This document shows, in pieces, positions 1 through 8,724 of a DNA stretch of 64,000 nucleotides. The stretch is from Bacillota bacterium (GTDB lineage: Bacteria > Bacillota > Clostridia > Christensenellales > SZUA-584). The stretch lies in assembly GCA_023459495.1 (NCBI GenBank), contig JAEWTL010000059.1:1-64000 (forward strand), read 5' to 3'. The translations under genes and the position numbers were made by a program. The notes under the pieces were generated by a model, which had not been told where the DNA came from, searched no databases, and saw nothing but the letters and a program-made list of their open reading frames with translations. The stretch's first letter is position 1, and every line of letters begins with the position of its first letter.

Positions 1-279
1 ATGCAGAACATGGGCAATATGATGAACAGAGGGAACATGGGTATGCAGAATATGGGCAGTCCGATGAACCGTGGGAATATGGGCACGCGGCCCAACGGTA
101 TGCAGAACATGGGCAACCCGATGAATCAGGGAAACATGGGCACACGGCCTAACGGCACGCAGAACATGGGCAGTCCGATGAATCGTGGTAATATGGGTAC
201 GCGACCCAATGGCATGCAGAATATGGGCAACCCAATGAACCGTGGGAACATGGGTATGTGGCCTAACAACGGGAAATAA
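1..279 (+). CDS. Met/Asn/Gly-rich tandem-repeat protein, 3' part
   Basis: The frame is open from the first base, so the true start may lie before the window. The 92 visible residues are built almost only from Met, Asn, Gly, Arg, Pro and Gln. A 19-residue unit of the form MQNMGxPMNRGNMGTRPNG occurs three times, with a shorter first copy (14 residues) and an altered last copy ending MWPNNGK. No Cys, no aromatic core and no membrane segment are visible, so the region is probably disordered. A hairpin terminator follows 25 bases after the stop. I do not recognise the family; it could be the low-complexity tail of a coat, adhesion or other surface-associated protein, but nothing visible proves this. 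Confidence 0.6.
   Translation: MQNMGNMMNRGNMGMQNMGSPMNRGNMGTRPNGMQNMGNPMNQGNMGTRPNGTQNMGSPMNRGNMGTRPNGMQNMGNPMNRGNMGMWPNNGK
43..213 (+). repeat. 57-bp in-frame tandem repeat (3 units)
   Basis: Three consecutive 57-base units (43-99, 100-156, 157-213) encode near-identical 19-residue blocks; incomplete units lie at 1-42 and 214-279. Differences between units are mostly silent or swap N/S and R/Q, which suggests expansion by slippage or unequal recombination under coding constraint. Confidence 0.85.
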
Positions 280-301
280 GTCGGTTGATACGGACGATTT
301 T

Positions 302-345
302 AAAAAGAGCTTTTGCAAAAAATGGCAAGAGCTCTTTATTTTTCT
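302..345 (+). terminator. Rho-independent terminator of the repeat-protein gene
   Basis: The arms AAAGAGCTTTTGC and GCAAGAGCTCTTT (304-337) pair with one mismatch and are followed by ATTTTT. Confidence 0.8.
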
Positions 346-458
346 CTGCTTATCTTTTTAATGAAATCACTTCACTGTTAAGATCATGCTAACTGGTGTT
401 GTCATCCAACTTTTTACCATGTATACTGAAATAAAGACGAATAGGAGGAGGAAATCCC

Positions 459-1073
459 ATGAGAACAGCCAGTTTGGTTCTGGGCATCGTTGGCGGCATC
501 ATAGCGATATTATACGGCCTGATATTAATTTTAGGCGGTTCCATTTTGATGAGTTCAAACCTGTGGGAAAACGCGTATGACGAATGGAGCAGCTCCGGCA
601 ATTGGAGCGGTTCCCTTGACAGCTGGGACACCAACGGAGACTGGGGCGACGGAGGCTGGGAGTACCATTATCATGTCGATATGCCCGAAGATGTGCCGGA
701 GTGGGTGTTCACTGACGTGATACCGATGGGCGGCGGTATCGTCATCGGCGGCGGCATTCTCGCTGCGGTTGCCGGCATCGTCGGCATCATTGGCGGCAGC
801 ATGGCAAAGAAAAGGAATGTGGCTGCGGGTATAATGATGATCGTTGCCGGGGCGCTATGCATGGTGGCATTTTTCAACTTCGTTTCGCTGGTAATGCTTG
901 TACTGGGCGGCATCTTTGCACTCATCAAAGAAAAGCAGAAACCTGCGGCCCAATATCCGCCCGCGCCGTCGTATCCGTACGGACAGTATCCGCCTTACCC
1001 ACCGTATCAGCAGCCGTATCAGCCGCAGCAGGCTCCGCCTGAGTCTCCGGAGAATCCGCCGGAGCAGCAGTAA
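459..1073 (+). CDS. DUF4064-like membrane protein with Pro/Tyr-rich tail
   Basis: A 204-residue protein preceded by a strong ribosome site (AGGAGGAGG) seven bases before ATG. It has a hydrophobic segment at about residues 5-30, a polar loop rich in Trp, Asp, Ser and Gly (33-85), two Gly/Ala-rich membrane segments at about 92-115 and 120-150, and a cytosolic or exposed tail of Pro, Tyr and Gln (160-204) with PPYPPYQQPYQ-type runs. This arrangement resembles DUF4064 proteins of Bacillota, whose function is unknown. It stands alone between two terminators, so it is likely a single-gene transcript. No enzymatic motif is visible. Confidence 0.75.
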   Translation: MRTASLVLGIVGGIIAILYGLILILGGSILMSSNLWENAYDEWSSSGNWSGSLDSWDTNGDWGDGGWEYHYHVDMPEDVPEWVFTDVIPMGGGIVIGGGILAAVAGIVGIIGGSMAKKRNVAAGIMMIVAGALCMVAFFNFVSLVMLVLGGIFALIKEKQKPAAQYPPAPSYPYGQYPPYPPYQQPYQPQQAPPESPENPPEQQ

Positions 1074-1094
1074 TAGCATCCGCTTGAAAGCTAG

Positions 1095-1121
1095 AAGGGA
1101 CGGTGTACATCGTCCCTTTTC
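1095..1121 (+). terminator. Terminator after the DUF4064-like gene
   Basis: Perfect 8-bp stem AAGGGACG/CGTCCCTT followed by TTTTCG. Confidence 0.75.
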
Positions 1122-1202
1122 GTTTATCATTCCTGCGCTTTTATATAGCGGAAGATCGCAGCCGCGCGAAGGAACAACTGCAGGTCGGGACGCCATGAAA
1201 TA

Positions 1203-1228
1203 AAAAAGCGCGGGAGCATTTCCCGCGC
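1203..1228 (-). terminator. Terminator of the minus-strand transporter operon
   Basis: On the minus strand a GCGCGGGA/TCCCGCGC stem is followed by a run of T. It lies 14 bases beyond the stop of the gene at 1242-1709. Confidence 0.85.
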
Positions 1229-1241
1229 ACAGTATCTCAGC

Positions 1242-1709
1242 CTATTCCTTATAAATTTGCTTGGCGATATCGCGGATCATATCGATCTCGTACTCCAGCG
1301 CCAATACCTTTTTGAATATTTTCTCCACCTTTTCAGCCGGAATGTTGTAATTCAGGAACGTATCTTCAAATGTGCTGAACGCCGAAGCAATCTGTTTACC
1401 CATAGAGATGTACTCGTCAATATGCGAGGAATTCAGCGCGTTCCTGAACTTCTCGACATCCTTGGCGATCAGCTTCACGACATCGGTTTCAGAGCCGAAC
1501 TCGTCGAGCGCGAGAGGGTACGGTTTAATCCGCTCCAGAAAGTAGTTGCCTTTGTGATTCACATTGTAAACATACAGCAGCGTCAGCTTTCCCAGATCGA
1601 AGCTCACGTAGCACAGCGTGCTGTTGATGACGGTAACCTTTGCGCCCATCTGCTCGAGTTTAATCGTGTGTTCGGATACTTCAACCGACTCAATGATTTT
1701 TCTCATCAT
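1242..1709 (-). CDS. Uncharacterised 155-residue protein co-transcribed with a transporter
   Basis: The gene starts 15 bases downstream of the transporter stop (1725) with a good ribosome site (GGAGAGG), so the two are almost certainly one operon. The protein is soluble, mixed alpha/beta in its first 80 residues and helical and charged in the second half (runs such as EKVEKIFKKVLALEYEIDMI). No signal peptide, no Cys pair and no recognisable catalytic motif are seen. I do not recognise the family. Its position suggests an accessory or regulatory partner of the ion transporter, but that is inference only. Confidence 0.7.
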   Translation of the reverse strand: MMRKIIESVEVSEHTIKLEQMGAKVTVINSTLCYVSFDLGKLTLLYVYNVNHKGNYFLERIKPYPLALDEFGSETDVVKLIAKDVEKFRNALNSSHIDEYISMGKQIASAFSTFEDTFLNYNIPAEKVEKIFKKVLALEYEIDMIRDIAKQIYKE

Positions 1710-1724
1710 AAACGAAAACCTCTC

Positions 1725-2999
1725 CTACACATAGAATATGACCAGATAAGCTGTAGCCAATACGACCGAAGCGAGCATAACCGGAAGGCCGACCTTTGTG
1801 AACTCCATAAAGCTCAGTTTATGGCCATGCTTGGAAAGCAGCCCTCCCGCAATTACGTTAGCGGAAGCACCCACCAGCGTGCCGTTACCGCCAAGGCAGG
1901 CCCCAAGCGCCAATGCCCACCAAAGCGGTGTGATGGATACGGCGGACATCGCACCGATGCTCTTTAAAAGCGGAATCATGGTGGCGACAAACGGTATGTT
2001 GTCCAAAAAGGACGACAGTATTGCGGAGCCCCACAGTATCAATATCATCATCAGGAGCATATTATCACCCGTGATACCAAGCAAGCCGTTCGCAAGGAAG
2101 TTGATCACGCCGACCGCCTCGAGACCGCCTACCAGAATGAACAGTGCAATGAAGAAGAATATCGTCGGCCATTCGATTTCGACGAGCACTTCTTCCGGAT
2201 CCACCTTGCTGATCAGCAGCAGAAGCGCGGCACCCGTCAGCGCAACGGTCGCTGATTCAAAACCGAGATACTGGTGCAGCACGAATCCGGAGATGGTGAT
2301 GCCCAGTACAACAAGGCACTTTTTCAGCAGCGTCTTATCCCGGATCGCAAGATTCTCATTCATGGCCATAATCTTCAAACGCTTATCATCTGTGATCTGC
2401 AGCTTCTTCTTATACATGAATCTCATAATGATGATTGTCACGAAGAAGATAACGATGATGACCGGTGCCAGATTGATGATGAAGTCCATAAAGCCCAGCC
2501 CCGTCGCGCTGCCGATCATGATGTTGGGCGGATCGCCGATCAGCGTCGCGGTGCCGCCGATGTTGGACGCAAAAACCAGCGGCAGTATAAACGGTATGGG
2601 ATTGAGCTCCAGCGTTTCGGTGATGACAAGGGTAACAGGCACAATCAGCAGGATCGTGGTGACGTTATCCAAAAATGCGGATGCGACCGCGGTGATAGCG
2701 GCAAACGCAACGAGTATCTTCCAGGGATCGCCCTTGACCATTTTTGCAGCCTTGATTGCGACGTACTCGAAAACACCGGTGCGCCTCAAGATGTTGACAA
2801 TGATCATCATACCAATGAGCAGGCCGATCGTGTTGAAGTCGATCGACTCAATTGCTTTGTCCTGCGGCAGTATTTTAAATACCAGAAGCAGTACCGCGCC
2901 GATGAATGCAATTACCGTGCGGTGGATTTTTTCGGAGATGATCAGCGAGTAAATGATGACGAATATGCTGATCGCCGTGATGATTTGGAAAAGCCCCAT
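1725..2999 (-). CDS. ArsB/NhaD-superfamily (SLC13-like) ion transporter
   Basis: A 424-residue integral membrane protein with about eleven hydrophobic segments. It carries the family's paired motifs: an N-terminal half with FLDNVTTILLIVPVT (about residue 110) and GDPPNIMIGSA (about 155), and a C-terminal half with SSFLDNIPFVATMIPLL and GNGTLVGASANVIAGG. The two FLDN motifs and the two NIM/NVI re-entrant motifs are typical of the two-fold pseudosymmetric ArsB/NhaD/CitM superfamily of inner-membrane anion or Na+/H+ exchangers. The substrate cannot be told from sequence; no arsenic genes lie nearby. It follows an HPr-like gene on the same strand (87-base gap). Confidence 0.85.
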   Translation of the reverse strand: MGLFQIITAISIFVIIYSLIISEKIHRTVIAFIGAVLLLVFKILPQDKAIESIDFNTIGLLIGMMIIVNILRRTGVFEYVAIKAAKMVKGDPWKILVAFAAITAVASAFLDNVTTILLIVPVTLVITETLELNPIPFILPLVFASNIGGTATLIGDPPNIMIGSATGLGFMDFIINLAPVIIVIFFVTIIIMRFMYKKKLQITDDKRLKIMAMNENLAIRDKTLLKKCLVVLGITISGFVLHQYLGFESATVALTGAALLLLISKVDPEEVLVEIEWPTIFFFIALFILVGGLEAVGVINFLANGLLGITGDNMLLMMILILWGSAILSSFLDNIPFVATMIPLLKSIGAMSAVSITPLWWALALGACLGGNGTLVGASANVIAGGLLSKHGHKLSFMEFTKVGLPVMLASVVLATAYLVIFYV

Positions 3000-3086
3000 A
3001 TTTCTCTACCCAGTATAAATTTATTTCAACCGCCGGTTGCCCTGCCCGAAAAGCATAGAAACGGAAGGGACCGGTGAATGATTACC

Positions 3087-3314
3087 TTATAACGAAAAAC
3101 AGCTGAGGTCCTTTATCAGGCCTTCGCATGCATCGGAATGGATGATCACCTGAATGGGCTGGGCCAGATCCAGACTGAATATTCCGAGTATCGATTTGCC
3201 GTTGACAACGTACCGGCCCGACTGCAGATCCACATCGAAATCGTATTGATTCGTAATCCGAACCAGATTTTTTATATCCTCATGCCCCGACAGTTTAATT
3301 TTGACCAGTTTCAT
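3087..3314 (-). CDS. HPr-like protein lacking the phospho-histidine
   Basis: A 75-residue protein that matches the second half of HPr of the phosphotransferase system: the stretch VNGKSILGIFSLDLAQPIQ corresponds to the Ser46 region (KSIMGVMSL) of canonical HPr. The first half, which should hold His15 in an H-A-R-P type motif, reads SGHEDIKNLVRIT and has no such motif. It may therefore be a Crh-like regulatory protein rather than a phosphocarrier. A ribosome site (GGAGGTAG) precedes the ATG. It is placed upstream of the ArsB/NhaD transporter on the same strand. Confidence 0.75.
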   Translation of the reverse strand: MKLVKIKLSGHEDIKNLVRITNQYDFDVDLQSGRYVVNGKSILGIFSLDLAQPIQVIIHSDACEGLIKDLSCFSL

Positions 3315-3691
3315 GATACTACCTCCGTTCCTGTCGTGTGCTGCAACTAACCGTTAAAAACAGCAACTAAGTCGACGAAGTGTACCATAACAGCGCGAAT
3401 ATCGCAATGTCGTTCAACCCTCAATTCGGGCGGTTTTTGTCTGTTCTGCGCAAAAATATCGTATATTTTCGGTTCAATACAATTTTTTCGTTAGCGATAC
3501 TACGCATTCTGACGATTAAGATTGCATATATGCAGAAAAATGACTTTCAAGGCGTATAAAAGGCGATGAATATACCAACAGCGCAGATATTGCCGTAAGA
3601 ATATACATTAATATAGGCGGAAGAGGGTTTTTTGCTGCATTTAAAGCTGATATAATCAACATTGAAGTCGGTATCGCCATAAGGACGAAAC
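3315..3691. other. Intergenic region without a recognisable gene
   Basis: This 377-base divergent region between the HPr-like gene and an acetyltransferase gene is AT-rich relative to its neighbours. It should hold promoters in both directions, but no pair of consensus hexamers stands out. No open frame, RNA fold or repeat was recognised. Confidence 0.5.
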
Positions 3692-4315
3692 ATGAATCCA
3701 AACGGACCGAAAGGAAAAAGGCGTATGAGTTTTGCGGTCAGGCTTGCAGAAAAGAAGGACTGCCCGGCTATGCTGGACATCTATTCCTATTATGTGCAGG
3801 AAACTGTGGTATCGCTGGAGTATACGCCGCCATCACTGGACGGGTTTGAGAGTCGCTTTGATGCGTATTCCGCCCGGTATCCCTGGCTGGTCTGCGAGAT
3901 GGACGGGGCGGTAGCGGGCTATGCTTACGCCCGCCGGTTCAAGGAACGCGCCGCCTACGACTGGTCGGCGGAGACCACGGTTTACGTTCAACACGGTATG
4001 CACCGCAGGGGTTGCGGGCGGGCCCTGTATTCCTGCCTGCTGGACATACTGCGCCTGCAGGGCTTTCTTACAGCGGTCAGCGTGATCTGCGTGCCGAACG
4101 AGAAGAGCGAGGCGTTTCATACCGCGTTCGGTTATACGTTGCGGGGTGTTTTCCCCAACATTGCCTACAAGGCAGGCGCGTGGCGCAGCTCGGGCTGGTA
4201 CGCGCTGACGCTTGCGGACTATTCCGAAAGCCCCGCTCCGCCGCTGCCCATCTACGAGCTAAAACATTTACCTGCGTTTTCGGCACTGCTGGAAAGATAC
4301 TCGAAGATGCTGTGA
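3692..4315 (+). CDS. GNAT N-acetyltransferase, phosphinothricin-acetyltransferase type
   Basis: A 207-residue GNAT-fold enzyme that would transfer acetyl from acetyl-CoA to a small amine. The sequence shows the N-terminal VRLAEKKDCPAMLDIY strand-helix, the motif ETTVYVQHGMHRRGCGRAL with the acetyl-CoA loop RRGCGR at about 105-110, and the later PNEKSEAFHTAFGY helix found in the Pat/Bar and YncA group. Two starts are possible: ATG 3692 has the better ribosome site (AAGGA seven bases upstream), while ATG 3725 removes an 11-residue charged leader. The natural substrate is unknown. Monocistronic by context. Confidence 0.85.
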   Translation: MNPNGPKGKRRMSFAVRLAEKKDCPAMLDIYSYYVQETVVSLEYTPPSLDGFESRFDAYSARYPWLVCEMDGAVAGYAYARRFKERAAYDWSAETTVYVQHGMHRRGCGRALYSCLLDILRLQGFLTAVSVICVPNEKSEAFHTAFGYTLRGVFPNIAYKAGAWRSSGWYALTLADYSESPAPPLPIYELKHLPAFSALLERYSKML

Positions 4316-4423
4316 AACCTTAGCGGTTCAAGACCGGGTAGATTAATTAGGTAGACTAACTTTTATAGAATATGATAAACTGGCACTGTAACACGACTGA
4401 ACAGAAGCAGGAACATCTTGGTC

Positions 4424-5590
4424 ATGAATATATTGATTGCGGGCTTATTTATCTTATTTCCGGCGCTGCTGATATGGGTGTCCACGAAACTGCAAATACT
4501 GCAGAAGATCGGTCTGGTTCTGGTATGCTATTTCGCGGGAATGATCGTCGGCAATGTTGGCATCCTGCCGGAGGGTTTCACCACTATGCAATCCACGATG
4601 CAGGATATCAGCGTTGCACTCGCGCTGCCGCTCCTGCTTTTTTCATTAAACGTGAAGAAGTGGCTGAAGATATCCAAATCCGGATTGATATGCATGGGGC
4701 TTGCGATCGTTGCAATTATCATCACCACATTCGTCCTTCAGGTCACAATCGGATTCCGGGATGAAAACGGCTGGAAGCTGGGTGGTATGTCGGTGGCGGT
4801 TTACACCGGGGGCACCCCGAACGTTGCGGCGATCAAGGCTGCGCTCGGCGTCGATAACGATACATACATCCTTTTCAACACCTACGATACGGTGATCGGG
4901 CTCATCTATATCATCTTCATGGCCTCTGTCGCGCGAGTATTTTTCCAGAAAGTATTCCGGCTTAAAGCGTATAAGCCGGTTGGTCAGCAGGAGGATGCGC
5001 AGGAATCCGACATCAGCGATGAGTCGACTGATGCATACGGAAAAATGCTGAAGCCCAAGGTTTTAAAGGGACTTGGCTTCGCGCTTCTGCTGTCTGCCGC
5101 CATATTGGGGTTGTCCTTTGTGATCGGCGGTCTGCTGCCTGCGGATTACAGCACGGCGGTTATGATACTGATGATTACCTCGCTGGGTATCGCGGCTTCG
5201 TTTATAAAGCCGGTGCGCAGGATCAAATACACGTTTCAGCTGGGCATGTACATCATCTACCTTTTCTGCTTTACCGTCGCATCCATGACAAAGTTCGATG
5301 TGTTTCTGCATATCGACTGGACCATATTCTTATATGTGCTGATCTCCGTCTTCGGAAGCATGCTGATCCATGCGCTGCTGTGCAAACCGTTCAAGATCGA
5401 CTCCGATACGATGATCATCACGTCGGTTTCGGCGGTATGTTCACCGCCTTTTGTGCCCGTGGTCGTCAGCAGGCTTAAAAATCGGGAAATCCTGATCAGC
5501 GGCCTTGTAACCGGCATTATCGGCTACGCTATCGGAAATTATCTGGGAGTCGGGATCGCAATGCTTCTCCGGTCGCTAAACGCAGCATAA
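4424..5590 (+). CDS. DUF819 family membrane protein (YjcL-like)
   Basis: A 388-residue polytopic membrane protein with about ten hydrophobic segments. The motif YTGGTPNVAAIKAALG at about residue 125 and a later SAVCSPPFVPVVVSRLKN segment are typical of DUF819 proteins, which are related to sodium-dependent anion/amino-acid exporters of unknown substrate. A hydrophilic cytosolic loop (about 185-210, Gln/Glu/Asp-rich) separates the two halves. ATG 4424 is preferred because AGGAA lies ten bases before it; a TTG two codons earlier is also possible. The next gene starts 47 bases after the stop. Confidence 0.85.
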   Translation: MNILIAGLFILFPALLIWVSTKLQILQKIGLVLVCYFAGMIVGNVGILPEGFTTMQSTMQDISVALALPLLLFSLNVKKWLKISKSGLICMGLAIVAIIITTFVLQVTIGFRDENGWKLGGMSVAVYTGGTPNVAAIKAALGVDNDTYILFNTYDTVIGLIYIIFMASVARVFFQKVFRLKAYKPVGQQEDAQESDISDESTDAYGKMLKPKVLKGLGFALLLSAAILGLSFVIGGLLPADYSTAVMILMITSLGIAASFIKPVRRIKYTFQLGMYIIYLFCFTVASMTKFDVFLHIDWTIFLYVLISVFGSMLIHALLCKPFKIDSDTMIITSVSAVCSPPFVPVVVSRLKNREILISGLVTGIIGYAIGNYLGVGIAMLLRSLNAA

Positions 5591-5637
5591 AAAATAGAGT
5601 ATAATATCGACAGCATTAGTATATATGGGGGCGGAAG

Positions 5638-6753
5638 ATGGGCATTGAGGTAAGGCAAATCGACGAAAAGGATCTGAAGGAGTTTATTAAGCTGCCTTTC
5701 AGGCTGTATAAGAAGGACAAGAACTGGGTCCCGCCGCTGATACCCACCATGAAGGGCATGCTGAATCCGGAAAAGAACAAGTTTCTCAAATGTCAGCACG
5801 CGTACTTCATGGCTTATCGAGACGCTAAGCCGGTGGCACGAATCCTCGCGGGGCATAACGTGCCCGAATCGGAATCGCATGGAACTGCCCGGGGCTTTTT
5901 TTCGCTGTTTGAGGCGGAGGACATGGAGAGCGGGGTCAAAGTGGTCGAAGCGGCACAGGAGTACCTGAAGCAGATTGGCATGCAGGTCATGAAAGGGCCG
6001 TACTCGCCCACGGACGGGGAAGAGGACCGGCTGTTGCTGATAGAGGGTTTCGACTCGCCGCCCGTGCTGTATGAAACCTATAACCCGGAGTGGTACAGAG
6101 ATGTTTTCGAGCGTGCAGGCTTTACAAAATCCGCTTCGGATATGCTGGCGTTCAAAATCGTACCGGACGAAATCCCCTTCGACAAGTTCAGGAAGGTCGT
6201 CGGGTATGCGAAAGAACGCTATGGCTTTGAAGCGTATCCAATTGACCTGAAGAACCTTGAGAAGGAGCTTCCCGATATCCAAAGCATTTTGAAGGAGTCC
6301 GACGCGAGGGATTGGGGCAGCGGTGTACCCTCATGGAATAATATCCTGCAAGCCGCGGACGCCATGAAAACGCTGGCCGATCCGGACCTTGTTTACATCG
6401 TGCGGCGCAATGATGGCAAGCCGCTGGCTTTTGTCGTGAGCATCCCGAACTACAACGAAGCGCTCATCCATATGAACGGGCATCTGCTCCCGTTTGGGCT
6501 TCTGCGATTCCTGTACTGGAAGAAGCGGATCAAAGGCATCCGTATCATGATGCAATTCTGCGTGAAGGACTACGAGCACAAAGCAGCCGTATCTGCCGCA
6601 TATCTGGCCATTATGGAAGCCGGAATCAAGAAAGGCTACAAATGGGGCGATGCTTCCACCATCAGCGAGGCAAACGAGAAGTCGTGGCGCCCGGTCGTTA
6701 CCGCGGGCGGAAAGCTGTACAAGCGCTTCCGGTATTTTGAGAAAGAGATTTAG
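5638..6753 (+). CDS. YghO-like GNAT-superfamily protein
   Basis: A 371-residue soluble protein starting IEVRQIDEKDLKEFIKLPF followed by RLYKKDKNWVPPLIP. This opening, the central MKGPYSPTDGEEDRLLLIEGFD segment and the C-terminal part with a GIKKGYKWGDASTISEANEKS helix match the YghO family, described as acyl-CoA N-acyltransferase-fold proteins of unknown substrate. The length (about 370) is normal for the group. A GGGGG ribosome site precedes the ATG. The gene ends at a strong bidirectional terminator. Confidence 0.75.
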   Translation: MGIEVRQIDEKDLKEFIKLPFRLYKKDKNWVPPLIPTMKGMLNPEKNKFLKCQHAYFMAYRDAKPVARILAGHNVPESESHGTARGFFSLFEAEDMESGVKVVEAAQEYLKQIGMQVMKGPYSPTDGEEDRLLLIEGFDSPPVLYETYNPEWYRDVFERAGFTKSASDMLAFKIVPDEIPFDKFRKVVGYAKERYGFEAYPIDLKNLEKELPDIQSILKESDARDWGSGVPSWNNILQAADAMKTLADPDLVYIVRRNDGKPLAFVVSIPNYNEALIHMNGHLLPFGLLRFLYWKKRIKGIRIMMQFCVKDYEHKAAVSAAYLAIMEAGIKKGYKWGDASTISEANEKSWRPVVTAGGKLYKRFRYFEKEI

Positions 6754-6828
6754 TGCAGAAGCAGGCAGGGGAGAGCAGGACCCTACCCGGCCGCAAACCG
6801 GATAATGCATAAGCGAATAACCGGCTAT

Positions 6829-6867
6829 AAAAAAGCCCGCTGCGGATACCCTGCAGCGGGCTTTTTG
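6829..6867. terminator. Bidirectional terminator between convergent genes
   Basis: A long stem AAAAAGCCCGCTG / CAGCGGGCTTTTT with a short loop has A and T runs on both sides, so it can stop the acetyltransferase-like gene on the plus strand and the dioxygenase gene on the minus strand. Confidence 0.9.
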
Positions 6868-6907
6868 CATATCAGGACTTGTTGTTATTGCATCAATGGC
6901 ACACACC

Positions 6908-7678
6908 TTACGTAAACAGGTAACCGGTCATTGAAAGCGAACCCATCATGCGCGCATCGTTGAAGACGGTCAGCGTGTCGGTGCTGTCCACCGCGCCCAG
7001 CACGTACAGCAGCGGGAAGAAGTGGTCGGGCGTGGAGAATGCCTGTACGGCACTGCGGCCCGCGCTGCGGTAATCAACGACGCCCGCATAATCACCCGCC
7101 TTGATGCGCTGGCGGATAGTTGCGTCGAACTCGTCCGCCCAGTCGAACCCGCCCGGTTGATTCCAGTCGATCAGGCGCAGGTTGTGCACCACGTTGCCGC
7201 TGCCGAAGATCAGCACACCCTCGTCGCGGAGCGGTCTCAGCGCGCGGCCCAAATCAAAATGGACCTGCGCTTGTGCGCGGGCGTCCACGCTGAGCTGCAC
7301 GACCGGGATATCGGCCTGCGGGAACATGTGGCGCAGCACCGACCATGTGCCGTGGTCAAGCCCCCAGCTGTTATCGACGGAGGCCTGCGGAAGCTGCGAA
7401 AGCAGGCGTTTTGCCAGTGCGGGGGAGCCCGGCGCGTCGTAGCGCACCTCGTACAGCGGCCGGGGGAAGCCGTACATGTCGTGAACGGTGCGCGGGTGCT
7501 CTGCATCCGATGTGAGCGCCCCCTCGGTATACCAGTGGGCCGATACGGAGAGTATCGCCTCGGGACGCGGTAAGCGCTGCGCGATTTCTTTCCAGCTCCG
7601 GGTAAATTCGTTATCTTCGATCGCGTTCATGGGCGACCCATGCCCCGCAAACAGGGCGGGCATCCGGCTTGTGTTCAT
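6908..7678 (-). CDS. ygiD: 4,5-DOPA-extradiol-dioxygenase-like protein (YgiD family)
   Basis: A 256-residue member of the LigB-type class III extradiol dioxygenase superfamily. The metal ligands expected in YgiD are present: His13 in LFAGHGSPM, His48 in SVSAHW, and further histidines at 109 (GLDHGTW) and 165 (GSGNVVHNL). Members act on catechols such as L-DOPA in vitro; the in vivo substrate in anaerobes is unclear. AGGAAGG precedes the ATG. The neighbours are unrelated and the gene appears to be transcribed alone, ending at the shared terminator at 6829-6867. Confidence 0.9.
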   Translation of the reverse strand: MNTSRMPALFAGHGSPMNAIEDNEFTRSWKEIAQRLPRPEAILSVSAHWYTEGALTSDAEHPRTVHDMYGFPRPLYEVRYDAPGSPALAKRLLSQLPQASVDNSWGLDHGTWSVLRHMFPQADIPVVQLSVDARAQAQVHFDLGRALRPLRDEGVLIFGSGNVVHNLRLIDWNQPGGFDWADEFDATIRQRIKAGDYAGVVDYRSAGRSAVQAFSTPDHFFPLLYVLGAVDSTDTLTVFNDARMMGSLSMTGYLFT

Positions 7679-7908
7679 CGCAATTCCTTCCTCGTATTTC
7701 TGACAGCATTATAGCATCTTGCCGCAATGTGCATCAAGCAAGGAGGATGGGCGGGGTATGCTTATGTTGCTTTGACAGACGGAAACGGGGAGTCGAAAAG
7801 TATATTGTCATGTTCTATGTTTGGACGTAATAGGGATGGTCTGAAGGCTTCCCATCGAGGGGGACTGATGAGGAGGTGGAAAGCCGTGTTGTGAATCTTC
7901 CATTGATT

Positions 7909-8550
7909 TCAGTCATCAGCCTTATCGTCTTGAGAGTACGCCGCCAGAACCTTTTGCGCATTCGCTACGGCTCTGCTCAGCTCCTTCAAGGCCTCACGGA
8001 TGTCTTGAGCTTCCGTCTCTCTCAGCACGGTCTTCTTTTTAGGCGGTATTGACCACTGACGCGGCCCGGATACCTTTACATCCGACTTTCCCGTCAGATA
8101 GCTCGCCGTTACGCCAAAGAAATCAGCAATCTCCTGAATGATGCTGGTATCCGGGGTTTCGGCTCCCGCTTCCCACGCTTTTACGATTGCCGGTTCGTAT
8201 CCGGCAGCTTCGTAAAATTCCTCCCGCGAATAATCAGCGATCTCCCGCAGTTCCCGCAACCGCGCGCCAAAGCTTCGGGAACCCTTCGACGGTTTTAGCC
8301 GGATCGCCGTTTTGTTCTCTTCCTCTCGAATATCCGCGGACTCGCTAATGTAGCCGCTGATTTTAAACAGAAGCGAAGGATTTAGCTTCAGTGCTTTCGC
8401 GATCTTTGAAAGTGTCGCTGCGTCCGGGAGAACCGCGCCGCTCTCAATGCGGGATATTGTGGCGTTGCTCAATTCGGAATTCAGCGCGACCTGACGCTGG
8501 CTGAATTTGAGCTCGAGACGCCTCGTTTTAATAAACTGTCCGATATCCAT
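7909..8550 (-). CDS. XRE-family regulator with two helix-turn-helix domains
   Basis: A 213-residue cytosolic DNA-binding protein. The first HTH (residues 3-58) contains RRLELKFSQRQVALNSELS and ISRIESG; the second (about 88-145) contains LRELREIADYSREEFYEAAG, with KAWEAG and a FFGVTASYLTG tail. The two are joined by a short charged linker and followed by a helical tail. The start at 8550 is chosen because GAGAGG lies nine bases before it; 17 extra codons upstream have no ribosome site. It is divergent from a small coiled-coil gene, and the 175-base gap between them carries two inverted GTTGCATAT copies that could be operator half-sites. Confidence 0.85.
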   Translation of the reverse strand: MDIGQFIKTRRLELKFSQRQVALNSELSNATISRIESGAVLPDAATLSKIAKALKLNPSLLFKISGYISESADIREEENKTAIRLKPSKGSRSFGARLRELREIADYSREEFYEAAGYEPAIVKAWEAGAETPDTSIIQEIADFFGVTASYLTGKSDVKVSGPRQWSIPPKKKTVLRETEAQDIREALKELSRAVANAQKVLAAYSQDDKADD

Positions 8551-8724
8551 ATAAAATCCTCTCTCCATAAAGTAACCACGAACGTTACGCATATGCAACA
8601 ACTATTTTGGGATTCGACAAATAAACGTTGACAGCGTGTAACGCCGGTGATATCGTTATGTTGCATATATGGAACACCATGTGCTTAGTGTGTGTAACAC
8701 CCGATCCTCAAGATAACGGAGCCT

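Noticed and set aside
1..279. CRISPR-like array at the window start
   Set aside because: The repeats are contiguous 57-base coding units without unique spacers.
1798..2952. 384-codon plus-strand frame opposite the ArsB/NhaD transporter
   Set aside because: Shadow of the transporter gene; low-complexity Ser/Thr/Met/Ile composition and no start signals.
7022..7573. 183-codon plus-strand frame opposite ygiD
   Set aside because: Shadow frame; ygiD has its metal ligands and ribosome site on the minus strand.
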